From the NCBI GenBank assembly GCA_963678675.1, contig OY783193.1:7061394-7125393 (forward strand): a stretch of DNA of 64,000 nt, given 5' to 3'. Below, one piece after another: positions 20,836 through 32,792 of this stretch. This stretch comes from Xiphydria camelus. Its lineage: Eukaryota; Arthropoda; Insecta; Hymenoptera; Xiphydriidae. Below the pieces are notes generated by a model. The model was not told the origin of the DNA and searched no databases. It saw only the letters and a program-made list of their open reading frames with translations. Within the stretch, counting starts at the first letter, position 1, and every line of letters begins with the position of its first letter. The position numbers and the translations under genes are program-made.

Positions 20836-23800
20836 ATATAGTAGATATGAAAAAAGGATTATTAAAAAGAAGATCTTGAAAAAAATTCACCGTAAGCTTT
20901 ATCGTTCTCATCACCGTAAAGACAAGACCATTGCATTTTTCACAGTGAATAGCGATACTTCCGATTCCAACGGTGCACCGATACCAGAGCGCGTCTCCTT
21001 TCTCGAGTCGACGAAGCCCCGCGCTCGCGGCGAGAGTAAGTACCAGATGAAACTGAAAATAAGTGAAGGGGACGGCCGGGAGATCGCGCGCGTTCGGAGA
21101 CAAAAAAGAGCCGAGGGAAGCGCTGCACTCTCTCGAGGAAGAAATGAAAAGTAAGGGTGGAGGGTTGGGAACAAAATGGGTCATTGGCCACGCGCTCGCC
21201 TAACTGCGTTACTCCTGGCGCGACGTTTCTCCGACTCGACGGAGAGAGAGAAAAAGATAAGCAGGGGCGCAGAGTGAGGGAGAGGGAGAGAGAGGGGACC
21301 AGAGCGAACGGAGCGAGTTCCGCAGCAGCCCCGGAGCCGGGAGTCCGCGCCGTCCTCACTCCCCGGCGCGCGTCCGAACGACGACGTCGAGAGGAGAGCC
21401 CGGATTGCGAGCGGCAATCTCTCGGCCGCAAAAAATCACACCCCGGCGCGCTCTCCGCTCTCTTTCTTGTAGCCGCGGCCCCGGGAAATTGAATAGTGCT
21501 CGTGAAATTGAAAGGGGAAATTTGACGCATTCCGCCGCTTTGTTGTTTTGCCCCTTTGTAATGGGGCCCCGCCCGGCCGCTCTTTATATTCGACCCCCCC
21601 CCCCCCTCGACGCGGGGCTGCCGCGTGCGCGCGGGTGGAGGAAAGACGCGGTGTACGGCCGCCCGCGCACGGGACTCGATCTTCGGGAGGAATCGATGGC
21701 CGTTGATCGCGGGCCAATGAGAGATAGCGAACCCGCCGATCGCAGCAGCGGCAGACGTATTGCCCGACTTTGCGGATAAAGGAAACGTTTTCTCTATGAG
21801 CACTGCCTAAATCTGCCTCTAGTTATGACCCTTTAAATCACGCAGAGCACCCGGCTAAATCATGAGATCGCTCCTGCAGCGGCGGTAGCTCGACTGCGGC
21901 TCTCTCTCTCTCTCTCTCTCGCTCTCTATCTCTCTTCCTCTCTTCCTGCTTGCTCGAAGAGCAACCCCGCACGAATGCGTCTCTAATATATATCGGTCGC
22001 TGCATGGCCTGCACCGGCAGTGCTGTGGGCATTAAGAGAGGTTGCCATTTTTTTGTGAGTTTCCCGCGGAAATCGGCTGCAATTCTCCGTGGGAGCTTTT
22101 GTATATATCGCGGGGCGTTTCGGAGTATTCCCCGTACCCTCGTAAAATCCATAATACCGTACCTCGTTAAAAAGCTTGCCGTTAAGTTTCGCGTGATCCA
22201 TCACTTTTTTAAACAATGAAATATGTTATATTTTAAATTCAATTGCATTGCATCAAAGACGTCATGTGAACTGAACATTTATCTCAGTGCATTTAAGTTA
22301 AATTAGAAGCATATCGCAATTGATCCTAACTAAATGAAACCCCAGGTGAAATAGTCAAACGCCACTACTCCTTTTAAAATAAACTAAAGTCCTCTTTTTT
22401 CAAGATATTACACTCGGGCCATCGACACTTTCTTTTTTTAATACAACGCCCAACGATAAATATTGGAATTTTTAAACTAACATATAGAATGTACTCGTAA
22501 TAATACCGAGGGATAACGTTCACTTTGAAGCACCACTTATACGTACGGATTACATATATACCTACGCGCGGGTCGGCTGGGGAACAGGAATTTATTCCCG
22601 CGGGATTACCGCGAGTTCCCTGCACTGCCGATTGCGAGTGCAGCGTCGGTCGGCGGAAAGCGATCGACGATACGGACGAGCGGCGTTGAAATGATATTCC
22701 GCTGGTATTACGAATGGGGATGATGGAGACGAGTTTCAGATTAGCAGTCAGCTTACCGGCGTTGTCGGCTCGGTCTCTCGGTTCGACGTAATTAGCTTCC
22801 GGCAGCCGTGGATCACGTACCGGAGGGGTATTAGGGTGTCCGTCCAAGACGAGGTCGGAATACGCGCGTATGTGTGCGCTTCGTCTTAACTTTGCAGACT
22901 TCCCGAGCACGTAGCGAGGAAGAGTACGGGCCGGTGCGTCGAACATACGCGCGATTGCTACCCCGTTAATAACGACTAATTATTATTACCGTCCCCGGGG
23001 ATAAGTCACGTAGTCGAGCGGGATCGAGTCGATTATTCCGGACAGGGGGGAAAGTTCGCGACCGTCGAAGGCTCTTCTGTGCGTAAGTGTAAGTACCTAC
23101 GATGGGGCGAGCCAAGTATGCGACGCGTCAAGTGGGGTTGATTCCACGTTCGCGGTATAACTAAACTTGGATGCGTGTAGGTATTCGAAGATGCTTTTGA
23201 TTGTGAATGATTTCGAGACCGATATGGTTCATTTCGTCATCCTTTACTCGATTTCGAATCAATTCATTATGAACGTTAATCGATGTGCAGATGCATTTGA
23301 TTATAAATATATAGGTACTTGAAAAATGAATGACATTGCGCACCAATGCTTCAGTCTTTCTTCAAAATTTTCGGAATAGATCTGGGATCAATTTCATAAT
23401 CAAAGCAAAAGAGGTCAGTTAGGGGTGATGGTTGGCTATAATTGACGAGTAATAATATGAAGTTAGTAGTAAGTACATATTAATGATAATGAGGTAATGA
23501 CCGTAAAAGCATCAAGTTCTCGACATCGAATATATTCGAAGAATTCGGATCTCCATGTGGAATATTGCACTCGGATGCACTCGATATAAATCTACAGAAA
23601 ACAAAAAAGTGAACGTAATACTCGAGAAAAATTCAACAGAAAAAACCCCACGCCTCGCGCACTTCAACTTCCAATTCCAAGATCTCTCTTCCGCTCCCAC
23701 CTTCCAAGTCGCGCGGCTGCACCGTGAACGCCGCGGCGATCATATTTTATCGAAATGGGTGTACAATTAGTTGGAATAACGGAAGATAAAGCGGCGCCAT

Positions 23801-24686
23801 TACGGGAGCGGCGCAATAAATGTAAATCAGGCACCCGTGGAACCGGTAATAATTCGCGCTAAAAACACCGCGTCGCCCTGGCCTCGCTGTTGCTCGGCAT
23901 CGGCGCGCGGTCCGCCGTCCTGTACCGCGAGGGAAATCGAGAGAGGTCAGAATGGGAGAGGGAGGGAAAAAAAGAGGAAAAATCCATTTTCGCCGACGAG
24001 CAGACCTTTCGCGAAAATATTCCCGGAATATCGGCATCGAGGCGACGGTCCCGCGACCTTCCGCTTTTGCATGGGGCGAACGCGCGGAGGGTGGGGGGTT
24101 CGACTTGACAATTTATTCGGCCACTTTTAGTCATTACGCGGACAATAGGAGAGCGACCGAAGGGAGGTCGACCTCGGAGCGTTCCGAGGAGACGGAGCGA
24201 GAGGGAGAGATTTAGAGGGAGAGGTTCGAGGGATGAAACGGATGGCGCGCGGCGGGTGGTGACTCGTTCGTGGGCGGTTGGTAGTCGCAATCATAACTAT
24301 CAAAACCAGAACGTCCTCCTCACCCCGCGCCGTCCCTCGACGACCTCATCGTCTCCTCCCCGTTACAATCGTGTCGTTTGTTTTGTCGTTCGTAACCAAC
24401 GGCAATTTTCAGAGGACCCTGCCTCTTGGCAGGGCAAAAACGGAGATTCCTCGCGCTCCCTCCTCTCGCTCGAGTCTCGGATGATAACGTATTCCCGTGG
24501 GTTTCAGAAATTGAGAATGCCGACGATAAAGCGGAATCGTTAGAAAGCTCTGAAGATGAGGTAGACGCTTGTTGGAGTAGGTAGAGAAGAGGGTTGATAA
24601 ACGGTAGAGGAGCAGCTGACACGAAGACGTGATTTGTATCAATTTCTATTGCAATGACTACGATTTGTCAGCCATGCGAAATTGTG
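20836..24686. other. Long G+C-rich, CpG-rich block; no gene identified
   Basis: It contains a 13-bp C run at 21594-21606 and a CT tract at 21898-21920. The longest frame of the window, 287 aa on the minus strand at 20940-21803, crosses these and is rich in R, S, P and A. Plus-strand frames run through the same DNA, so I do not accept it. Positions 22200-22550 and 23160-23640 are A+T-rich with no feature seen. Frames of 62-190 aa elsewhere show no domain. Confidence 0.4.
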
Positions 24687-25140
24687 CAGTAAGAGAAATA
24701 ATTGCTAGTCTCAAAAAAATATTTCTTCAACCGAGAACATATTATATGATCTTAAACATTTTTAAGAATATACATTTTTGGACCAAAAATATGATTTCTT
24801 CATTCAAGGAAACCTTTGTTGGGACAAGAAAATCTTGTTGTAAGATTGAATTATTATACGATATATGACGTTCAGTACAATAAATCTGTCAATATTTGCC
24901 ATAAGCATAGGAAATGTGACAATACTTATTGTAAATATCGACATATTTATGATACTGAACGTCGTATACCGCAATAATTCAATCTTACCACATAGATCAC
25001 AGGAGTGGTTACCACAAACTTTTCTCGGTGTATCAAATATCTTCTTGCACGAGGAAAACCATGACTTGATCCTGGAATTGCACCATGTTTTTGATTGAAG
25101 AAAACATTTTCTTTGGCACCAGTGCTTATTTCTCTCAGTA
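24687..25140 (+). mobile_element. Family D MITE, copy 2, carrying a nested palindrome
   Basis: The left end is CAGTAAGAGAAATAATTGCTAG and the right end is CTTATTTCTCTCAGTA. Family-typical TATGATCTTAAACATTTTTAA, CTTGCACGAGGAAAACCATGA and CTTGATCCTGGAATTGCACCA are present. A palindrome at 24840-24989 interrupts it. A family A copy follows after only 34 bp. Confidence 0.88.
24840..24989. mobile_element. 150-bp palindromic (foldback) element nested in family D
   Basis: The left arm GTAAGATTGAATTATTATACG continues to the centre and is mirrored by AATAATTCAATCTTAC at the right. Inner blocks such as GACGTTCAGTA and TACTGAACGTC also pair. The two arms of about 70 bp together make up nearly the whole element. 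It has no coding capacity. The host D sequence resumes after it. Confidence 0.85.
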
Positions 25141-25174
25141 TAGTAAATCTAACAATTTTCTCTCCGTGACGTCA

Positions 25175-25424
25175 CACCGAGAAAAATAATTAGGTTAGAG
25201 TGAGAAAACGCATCTAGTTAAACATGTTTAGAGTTATTCTAACCAAAATATACAGTTCAGTTGAACCGAACCACATATTTAGTTATTCTAGTCAAACGAT
25301 TAACTATTCCAGCCAAGAAGTGGTCAGTTTAACCAAACACAGATGAAGGATCCATATTTCACCAAACAATGTAGTCATCGTCTTCAAGATTTTGATTAAA
25401 TTGACCGAATCATTTTTCTCAGTG
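25175..25424 (+). mobile_element. Family A MITE, copy 6
   Basis: The ends CACCGAGAAAAATAATTAGG and AATCATTTTTCTCAGTG are flanked by CA on both sides. The interior carries reiterations of AGTTATTCTAACCAAA, AGATGAAGGATCCATATTTCA and GTAGTCATCGTCTTCAAGA. It is full-length. Confidence 0.9.
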
Positions 25425-26295
25425 CACCTTCAACCGGTCCGGTTAATCATGAAAGCGTTGACGCGAAGATCGCAGGTCACCGCGTAGGCAGATGAGAGGG
25501 TGCAGAGCCAGTGGTTCCGTCCGCAACCGCGCAGCCTCTTTCCCCGCGCCTTACTCGACTACACAACCCACTCGCGATCCTCCCACGAAATGTCCTCCCT
25601 ACAATTTCCACCGCGCCGTGTAATTTTCGTGCGCGCAGCCACCGCGGCGCCAATGACGCGAGCACGTCATTGTTTCGCGGGTGATAACCCACCGGCGTCT
25701 CCGGCGGCGCGCCGCGACGATTTACCTTCCCTCCAATGGAGTGTCGACGAGCTTAAAAACGATAACCGGCCCGGTTGACATTCGTTTCTTTTATAGTTGC
25801 GCGCATTACGAGGAGAGAAGAGAGAGAGAGCGCGCCCACGGGCCGTGCCAAGGCTACCGGGTTTACATAGAGCACAATGCAATGGGCGTCGTTATGGCCC
25901 AGCAGTGCCATAAAGACTGGCGTCTCACTTTCCGCGCACAAAGCACGCTACTTTGCCACCCTCCTCTCATTCCCTCCTCCTTTCGAGGCCCTCCCGCCGC
26001 CTCGCGCGCACCCCGCGCGTCCCTTTGTCAACGGAAGCCGGCGAGCGCGCCAACTTGGCCCTCTGCAGCGCGGCGCGGCGCGGCCTGAATTCGCGTCTGC
26101 CTCGCTCGTCGAAAAGCTCGAGTTTATTTAAAAGCCTGCTTCCCCGCCTCGTAAGCACGGTCACTTTGCTCCCAAGCTTTTCGGCTTACCGCGTCGCGAG
26201 CGCGCGCGAATTGGGACGGCCCGATAACGCGAGGAGCTCTCTGCAGTGAGGGGGGATGCGTTATCTGTGCGTATAAGGATACCGATACGCGTGTA
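25425..26295. other. CpG-rich block without a recognisable gene
   Basis: Frames of 62-135 aa overlap in all registers between 25470 and 26250, with alanine-, arginine- and serine-rich composition. No domain, RNA gene or transposon end was recognised. Confidence 0.4.
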
Positions 26296-26554
26296 CACTC
26301 AGGGAAAAGGTCTAGTTGAATACGAACCTGATTGAAAGATTTGTTTGAGATGAATAGGAATTTATTCACATCGAACGAAAGTCTATTTGAATTTGATAAA
26401 TGTTTTGCTTGTATTTTTAATCGAATACGAGTTTAGTAGAACATTTATCAAATTCGAATAGACTTTTGTGTGTGTGTGTGTTCGATGTGAATAAATTTCT
26501 CTCAAATAAATTTTTCTATTAGGTTTATATTCAAGTAGACCTCTTCCCTGGGTG
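26296..26554 (+). mobile_element. Family F foldback element, copy 2
   Basis: The ends are CACTCAGGGAAAAGGTCTAG and TAGACCTCTTCCCTGGGTG. The arms AGGAATTTATTCACATCGAA and AAGTCTATTTGAATTTGATAA mirror TTATCAAATTCGAATAGACTT and TTCGATGTGAATAAATTTCT. A (TG)n tract at 26467-26481 lies inside the right arm. It is better preserved than the copy at 13988. Confidence 0.87.
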
Positions 26555-26634
26555 TGGATGAACGATACTTTTGGAAAGATTATCGCGGTAATGGGTAGTT
26601 TACGATATGTGATTAAACAAATGCAAGAATATTA

Positions 26635-26856
26635 CTGAGAAAAAAATGCAACAAATTTGAGTAAATCGGCGGTTACGGGGTGGGGTTTTTCAGATCAAGT
26701 TACTTGGACCAATAAATGACTTGAATGGACTGCAGCCTGTTTCCTTCGAATAGTCGTTAATCGCTATAACCAAATTTATTAGATAAAGTAAATAATTCTG
26801 CAGTCCTCCAGCCGTAAATGTCAATTTAATTGAATATACCATTTTTTTCCTCACTG
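26635..26856 (+). mobile_element. Family E MITE, copy 3
   Basis: It starts CTGAGAAAAAAATGCAACAA and ends ATTTTTTTCCTCACTG. It shares GAGTAAATCGGCGGTTACGG, CAGATCAAGTTACTTGGACC and GGACTGCAGCCTGTTTCC with the copies at 6105 and 12709. It keeps the uninterrupted TTGAATATACCAT segment where the 6105 copy received its nested insertion. Confidence 0.87.
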
Positions 26857-29106
26857 TAATCTGTAATCATACATATATTAATCTAGTAACTGCAATTGAC
26901 TGTCCAGCCTCTCATGTCAACTCTATAGAATGCATTAGGATTACGTCAATTGCTCCCATTCTTGAAAACTACTCGCAATATTCCCAGCTCATAATACTTC
27001 CAAAGCGCGCCCTTAACGATCCTTAGCAAAATTCCAAGGTTTCCTTTTGATTTCACCAGCGACGAAGACTCGCCCTCGGAACCCCGGCAGTTTCTTCGGG
27101 GCGACTCGTTTGTTTTTCCAACGAGGCTCTCCAATTTCCCAAGCCCCACAAACGAACGCACGCCGCGAATAAGGCACGAGTCCCGGCTAACCCCGTGTGT
27201 ACAGAGCAAATACGAGAGCCTTGCGCAGGGGTGCGATAGAGACCCCACACATGGATGTACGCATGATACGGCTCGCTCCTGCACCTCGTCAGATTACGTA
27301 GCCGTAGACGAGAGGGGGGGGGGGGGGCAACGGTCGTCGCTCGACGCGAGCCCATCGATGCTCAGCGTCTTGGCACGCACGTACCGCGCGCTTCCTGCAT
27401 CCCCCCTCTCATTCTTCCCGCCGCGATCGCGGCACGAATCACCCGCTCCACGAATCCCGTGGGAAAGAGAAAGGAGAGAGTGGCGGCGCGCACACCACGG
27501 AGGCAATCGCCGTCGTATAAACTCCTCGGTCGGCTGCTTTTATGGGCCTAATATAAAGAAACGGCCTCGGTCAACTATCCGCCAACAGCTAGACAACGTT
27601 TTATGAACTCCCGGCGCGCGATAACATAACATAATCGCTCCTTTCTCGCCTCCGAGGTCCCGCGTCGTCCCGTCGCGGCTCGGGGTTGCTCCTTTGGCGT
27701 TTAACCCCACCCCTTCGTGCCTGGCGATCTTCTCTCGAGCGGGGCGAGTGACGCGCCCGCTGCGCGTTTTTTTTAACGAGAAACGCTTTTCGGTACACTC
27801 TGTACCCCTACATGCATTCGGAGTGTTTTAACGGAAAATATACTAGTTGATTGTGACAAACGAGTGGGTGTAATTAGCCACTGTATTTTTTAATTGATCC
27901 GAGTGACGTTTTGCGGTCTGAATTAATACTTGTTTCGCTGGTATTCAGCTTTTCACGATGAGCTTTCACGAGTAGATTCGCGAGGGGATGGTAAATTATA
28001 AAACAAAATGACCAACGGATGGTCTCCGCGTTCTAAATTTATGGATTATCGCTCATAGATTCGATGTACAGATGTAGATAGCAATTCTGTCATAGGATAA
28101 ACGTGAGATGAACGTCCCTGCCGTTTCTGTTTGACTTTGAACGCGATTATCTCGAAATGCAGCGGCGATACATGAAAAATGCGAAGGAGCTTTTTTGTAG
28201 TAAAAATATAGATAAATATTTTTTGTTAGAACTTTTTTTCGATATCTGCAATCGATTCTAAGATAATCGTCTTTCAACCTATTCTTCAACCGGGGCGTAT
28301 ATCCCACTGTTATAATACTTTACGTGTGACGAAAAGCAATATCTAAGGAGCCACTCGCCACTTATCACGAGCAACAATGCCCCGCGCGAATAGCCAACCG
28401 CGAAACGAAGACCGTTAACGGGTTGGTACCTCTATCCAGCTCTCATTCGCGCGTCCTCTTCCGTCTCTCGTCCTTTCCGCGCGCAGAAAGTCGGTCCCCC
28501 GGGAGGTGCGAGCCTCGCTCGCGGTTGAAAAGGACGTGGTAATGAAAACGGCACCGCGGGCGACTTCTCTCTCGCCGTTATCCGAAGAAGGAGGGAGGGA
28601 GCGACAACTCTCGAGTAGTTTCTTCTCCTGCGAGAGATTCGCCCCGGTAGCTAATTAGCGGGATGAAAGGGGTCTAATTTCCTTAGAGAGACGCGTTTTA
28701 ACGAGCGACGTGAAACTCGGCGGGTCTTTCTTCCCCGTGGCAATTAGGGGAAAGAAATCAGCGATTATCGATTGACTAATTGATCGTGACGCGCGCGTCA
28801 CGGCCGCTGCGTTTCAACGGTGGATGCGACTGCGCCTTTGTCGGGATGAGACTGTCGCGTTTAAAATTTCATTGCGAGGAATTGAATATGGGATGACGCA
28901 TGCACTGAAGAAGAGAAGAGAATTTCTTCGATTCGATCGAAAGTTTCTTCCTCAATTTTATGTAATTTTGATACAGATTGCCAATGGATCTAAACTTTAT
29001 TTTAATCTGTACCTACTCATACTTGAGCTAAAATAATATTGATTCAAAATAAATAATTCTATGTGAGAGAGAGCGCTCTAATTTTACACGCGGAATATTA
29101 ATAGAG
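26857..29106. other. Mixed block with a G homopolymer; no gene identified
   Basis: A run of 14 G lies at 27314-27327. Positions 27010-27760 and 28340-28830 are CpG-rich; 27800-28320 is A+T-rich. Frames of up to 112 aa overlap on both strands with no domain. Confidence 0.4.
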
Positions 29107-29460
29107 GAATTATCGAGTAGGTATCCTCCTTAAATTCCATCTAAGGATTTTGCAGTTTTCAGGAAAAAAAGATGTCCAACAAAGCGAATATAAATTTCAT
29201 TACACAAATGGATGCAGGGGTTATTGATAAATGAATCATCGAGAATTCTCTCGAAATTCCACCGAAGGATTTTAGAGTTATCGAGGGAAAAAAGAAAAAA
29301 ATTCCGCCCGTCAAGGGACTACCAATTTTATTACATGAATGGACGTGGGGTATCGAGAAATGAATCATCGAGCATCTTCGTGAAATTCTACCGAGAGAAC
29401 GATTCCCGAATATTCTCGAAAGAAAAAAAAAAACTTCTATTAAAAAGACTATTACCTACA
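29107..29460. repeat. Tandem repeat of about 127 bp, three units, the last incomplete
   Basis: Units start GAATTATCGAG at 29107, GAATCATCGAGAATTCTCTCG at 29233 and GAATCATCGAGCATCTTCGTG at 29362. Shared blocks are AAATTC(C/T)A(C/T)C.(A/G)AGGA, ATTACA(C/T)(A/G)AATGGA and GGGG.TAT.GA.AAATGAAT. The third unit decays and ends where a family A MITE begins at 29466. Confidence 0.82.
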
Positions 29461-29465
29461 ACCTA

Positions 29466-29686
29466 CACTAAGAAAAATAATTATGTTAAAATGACAAAAT
29501 GCATCTAGTTAAACACGTTTATTTCTTCTAACCAAAATACTGGTAGTTATTCTAATCAAATGTTGTTATTCCAACCAGAAAATAGTCAGTTTAATTAAAC
29601 ACAAATGGATGATCCATATTTCACCAAACGATTTGGTCATCGTTTCTAGGATTTTGGTTAAATTGACCAAACTATTTTTCTAAGTG
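29466..29686 (+). mobile_element. Family A MITE, copy 7
   Basis: The ends CACTAAGAAAAATAATTATG and AACTATTTTTCTAAGTG are flanked by TA on both sides. The interior is GCATCTAGTTAAACACGTTTA, reiterations, GGATGATCCATATTTCACC and TTTGGTCATCGTTTCTAGG. Both ends carry the same compensated change (CTAAG / CTTAG). It abuts the tandem array upstream. Confidence 0.9.
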
Positions 29687-31683
29687 TATATACGAATCAA
29701 AGAATTTCCTTTTTAGTAAACTCATCTCCATTCGATCGAAGCATAAATAACAAATTGGATCAAATATAGCTTTAGTGTATATGAATAATTATAAATCTCA
29801 TATAACCTCAAATAAGATACCCCTTTCATTTACAACGATATTAATAAATATCTTACAGGTTCATGTTCAAATGTACAATACTGCAATCCCGCGTCGCGTC
29901 CGCGATCTAAGACCACCCTGCACTGCGACGCTCTCCGTGCGCGTCGTCGGGGACCGACGCGTCATCATCGCACTCGTTCGCGAAACAATCCGTCGAGCCG
30001 GCGGCTATCCCGCTGCCGGAAGCTGCGCGAAGAGTAGCTATAGATACAGGTATATGCACGGAGCAAGGAGGAGGATAAACGTATGGCGAAGCTGCGGAGA
30101 TTTTGAGCGATGCAGATGCAGCCGCGCGCCACTAGACAGAAGAGCGTCTAGTGTTGAGTGGCGGAGAGGGTGGCATACATAGCGCCGGGGAGAGACAGAG
30201 TCGGTGAGGTGGGAGTGCGAGAGGCGAAAGGTGGAGAAGAGAGAGTGAGGGAGGGGGGAGTAACGACGCCTTGTCGCATGCAGAATCGCTCCCGCCTCGA
30301 TAACCGTGATAAAACGGCGCCATTACCGCCCTCATCCCCCGACGGCACTCGAATATTTTTGAAACGTGTCGAAATCACTTTGCGGACTCTTCTCCCTTCT
30401 TCCTCCCGGGCCCGTATCTTCAGACCTCGACCCTATGCTTTTTTCGACCTTTTAACCTATCGGTCTTAATAAATGACGACCGACGAAGAACTCGATCGAT
30501 CTTGCGATTTTCTGTAAAAAGCGAATTCGAATTTACAGGGCTCCCGTCCAGATAGATGTTAAAAAATAGTGGATTCTAATGACTCTTTATGTGAAAAAAA
30601 TTACCAAAAAGTGACCAATCTTTCCTCATCAGAGCATTATGAGGGGATAAGAAAAAAAAGCGATCTAATAATATTTGTAATAAATTCGGTAAAGTTTTGA
30701 GGAAATATTGCTGAAAGAAAATGATTGAGATTGGTAATCGAAATAATTTATTGGAAGATAACAAATTATATCACTCTTTATAACGTACAAATTACCTCAA
30801 CAAACTTCTTCTCACACTACGAAAAACACGCGCAACGATACCAAATGCTTGCAACGTACCATCATAACAATTTAGAGAATTTGGGAACTGACAGCATGAT
30901 CATCTCAACACTAAACATTCATACAAATTATTGCAGGATTTTAGCGACGAGAAGGTATCGTGAAATTATTCGACGAATCAAGGGGCGAAATCTTGAAAAT
31001 AACGACTTTTACCTAATAACTTTTAAAAATAAAAATGACTGTATTGACTTAATTGAAAAAATGACCAAGTAAAAAGCCCTGAATTTCGAAATCGTGTTCC
31101 GTTATGAATCAGCTAAATCACAATAGAATTATCTTTCAGCTACCGTGGTTTATTGTCGTAGTCAAGGGCCAATATTCGAATGCCCCAAAATCGGCAATTT
31201 CGCGCGTAAAAACTTGCGAAAGGAAAGCTGCATTTTCGAGCCTTGACCGGAACATCAATCCATGCCGCTTTCAGTGCCCCGAGCAGTGGTTGTTTATCCA
31301 CGCGGGGAGAGAATAACCGGTGCGCGGCGCTCCGCGATAACCATGCACATAATCAATCATGGATTCTATTAGGGCGCGCTCACTCGCGCTCTGATTAGAA
31401 TCACAATCGCACCCTTGAAACGGCGGCGCGGAGGACCGACCGGAAATCTCGGGAGACGCCACGAGGCTTCGTCGTCATTGGGACGGGAATTATTGATGCG
31501 TGCGGCGGGTGCATATTCCACCCTCCCAGAAACCCTTTAGAGTTTAAGTGCCTCAGAGTTCCGCGAGTCCGTCATTCCGACACGATCGATTTCGTGTATA
31601 CTCGCCCGCTTCGTGCCCCCTTCTCGTATCGGCACCCTTGTTTCGTGTAGGGGTGTACATCTGCATCCCATTTGAAGCAAAAT
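29687..31683. other. Mixed block with one unassigned 115-aa open frame
   Basis: Positions 29880-30470 are CpG-rich with overlapping frames. In the A+T-rich part, a plus-strand frame of 115 aa runs from 30725 to 31072. It is notable because stops are frequent there. It is rich in N, I, Y, T and R and ends in a charged stretch. I recognise no domain, and a TTGCAG string inside it could be a splice acceptor. It may be chance, an exon or a decayed transposon fragment. Confidence 0.25.
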
Positions 31684-31940
31684 CTCGAAAAGCATCAGAG
31701 CTTGAAACTCGTGCTTCGCGATTTTTAAAGTTAATTAATAATTTGCAAAATAGCTAGGCTCTTTGTACTATCGATGACGAAATTCAAGACATTTTTCTGT
31801 CGGTAAAATATACGTAAACTCTTGAGAAGAGCATTAGAGCTCAAAACTCGTACTTCGCGATTCTTTAAATCAACTAATAATTTAAAAAATGGCAAGGCTT
31901 TACGTACCATTGATCACGAAATGTAAGACGATTTTTCTTC
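31684..31940. repeat. Two-unit tandem duplication, period about 137 bp
   Basis: CTCGAAAAGCATCAGAGCTTG at 31684 is repeated as CTTGAGAAGAGCATTAGAGCT at 31821. Both are followed by AAACTCGT(G/A)CTTCGCGATT, TAATAATTT, then TA(C/T).AT(C/T)GAT and ACATTTTTC- or ACGATTTTTC-type ends. The identity is moderate, so the duplication is old. Confidence 0.75.
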
Positions 31941-32792
31941 AACGATTTTTTTTATTTAAATTATACTATATCTGTGCCAAAAGTGGTGACCGAAAGGAAT
32001 ATCGTCGCGGAGGCGAAGTAGATGCATCCCCTAACGGCCAGACGATCAACGTGACCGCGTCCAGCGTGTAGGTACGGACGGCGCGGAGGATCGAAACGTG
32101 TTAAGAGCTTCAAAGAGCTTTCCACGAGTCGCGACGACGGAGAGGAGCGAGATCGGCAGACATACAGAGATGGGAAGAGGTCCCAAAAGAGAGGAGGGAG
32201 AGGAGGAAGGGAAATGAGGAGAAACGGAACGAGGAAAGCCAGCACGTACACTCTCGCGCGCGCTTAAGAGTTATCGATTTTTGCGGACCACTGCGGCAAC
32301 CGAAGCGTTTCAAAGTGCACGAGATAGACACGCGCCGCCCGCGGTTGCATCTCGGAATTGCACGGGACGATTCGCTGCGGAAAAGCTCTCCATTAATAAT
32401 ATGCATTTATTCGAAATCGCGCGGCGAGAGTTAGAGAAGAGCGGCGAATCGCCCAGTCGCAGTTAGGGGCTGGTGTCAGAAGTGGTGCTCGCGTTTGAAA
32501 ATCGCTGGGCGCGGCGGTTCTGAATTATTCAATCTTCGCTCGACGGAGACTCACTCTTTTTTTCTCTCTCTCTCTCTCTCTCTCTTTGTCTTTCTACGGA
32601 GCTAACACCGATTTGGCGTGAGGACAGTGCATCGCGTTGCGATCAAGATCGCCTTATCCGTATCCTGCTATCGGAAGATGCAGATGGATGGAATAAGAAA
32701 TTACCTATCCATTTGAGAGAGGAGCAGACGTAATTGAGAGAAAAAGGGCTCGAATTGGTCACCGCGATCGTCGTACTGGGCAAGACTGACTA
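31941..32792. repeat. Unassigned sequence with a CT microsatellite
   Basis: A CT tract lies at about 32562-32585. The rest is CpG-rich from 32000 to 32530. Frames of 60-98 aa occur on both strands, with nothing recognisable. Confidence 0.5.

Noticed and set aside
20940..21803. Longest open frame of the window, 287 aa on the minus strand
   Set aside because: It crosses a C homopolymer and CT/GA simple sequence, is dominated by R, S, P and A, and overlaps several open frames on the other strand. This is typical of stop-poor CpG DNA.
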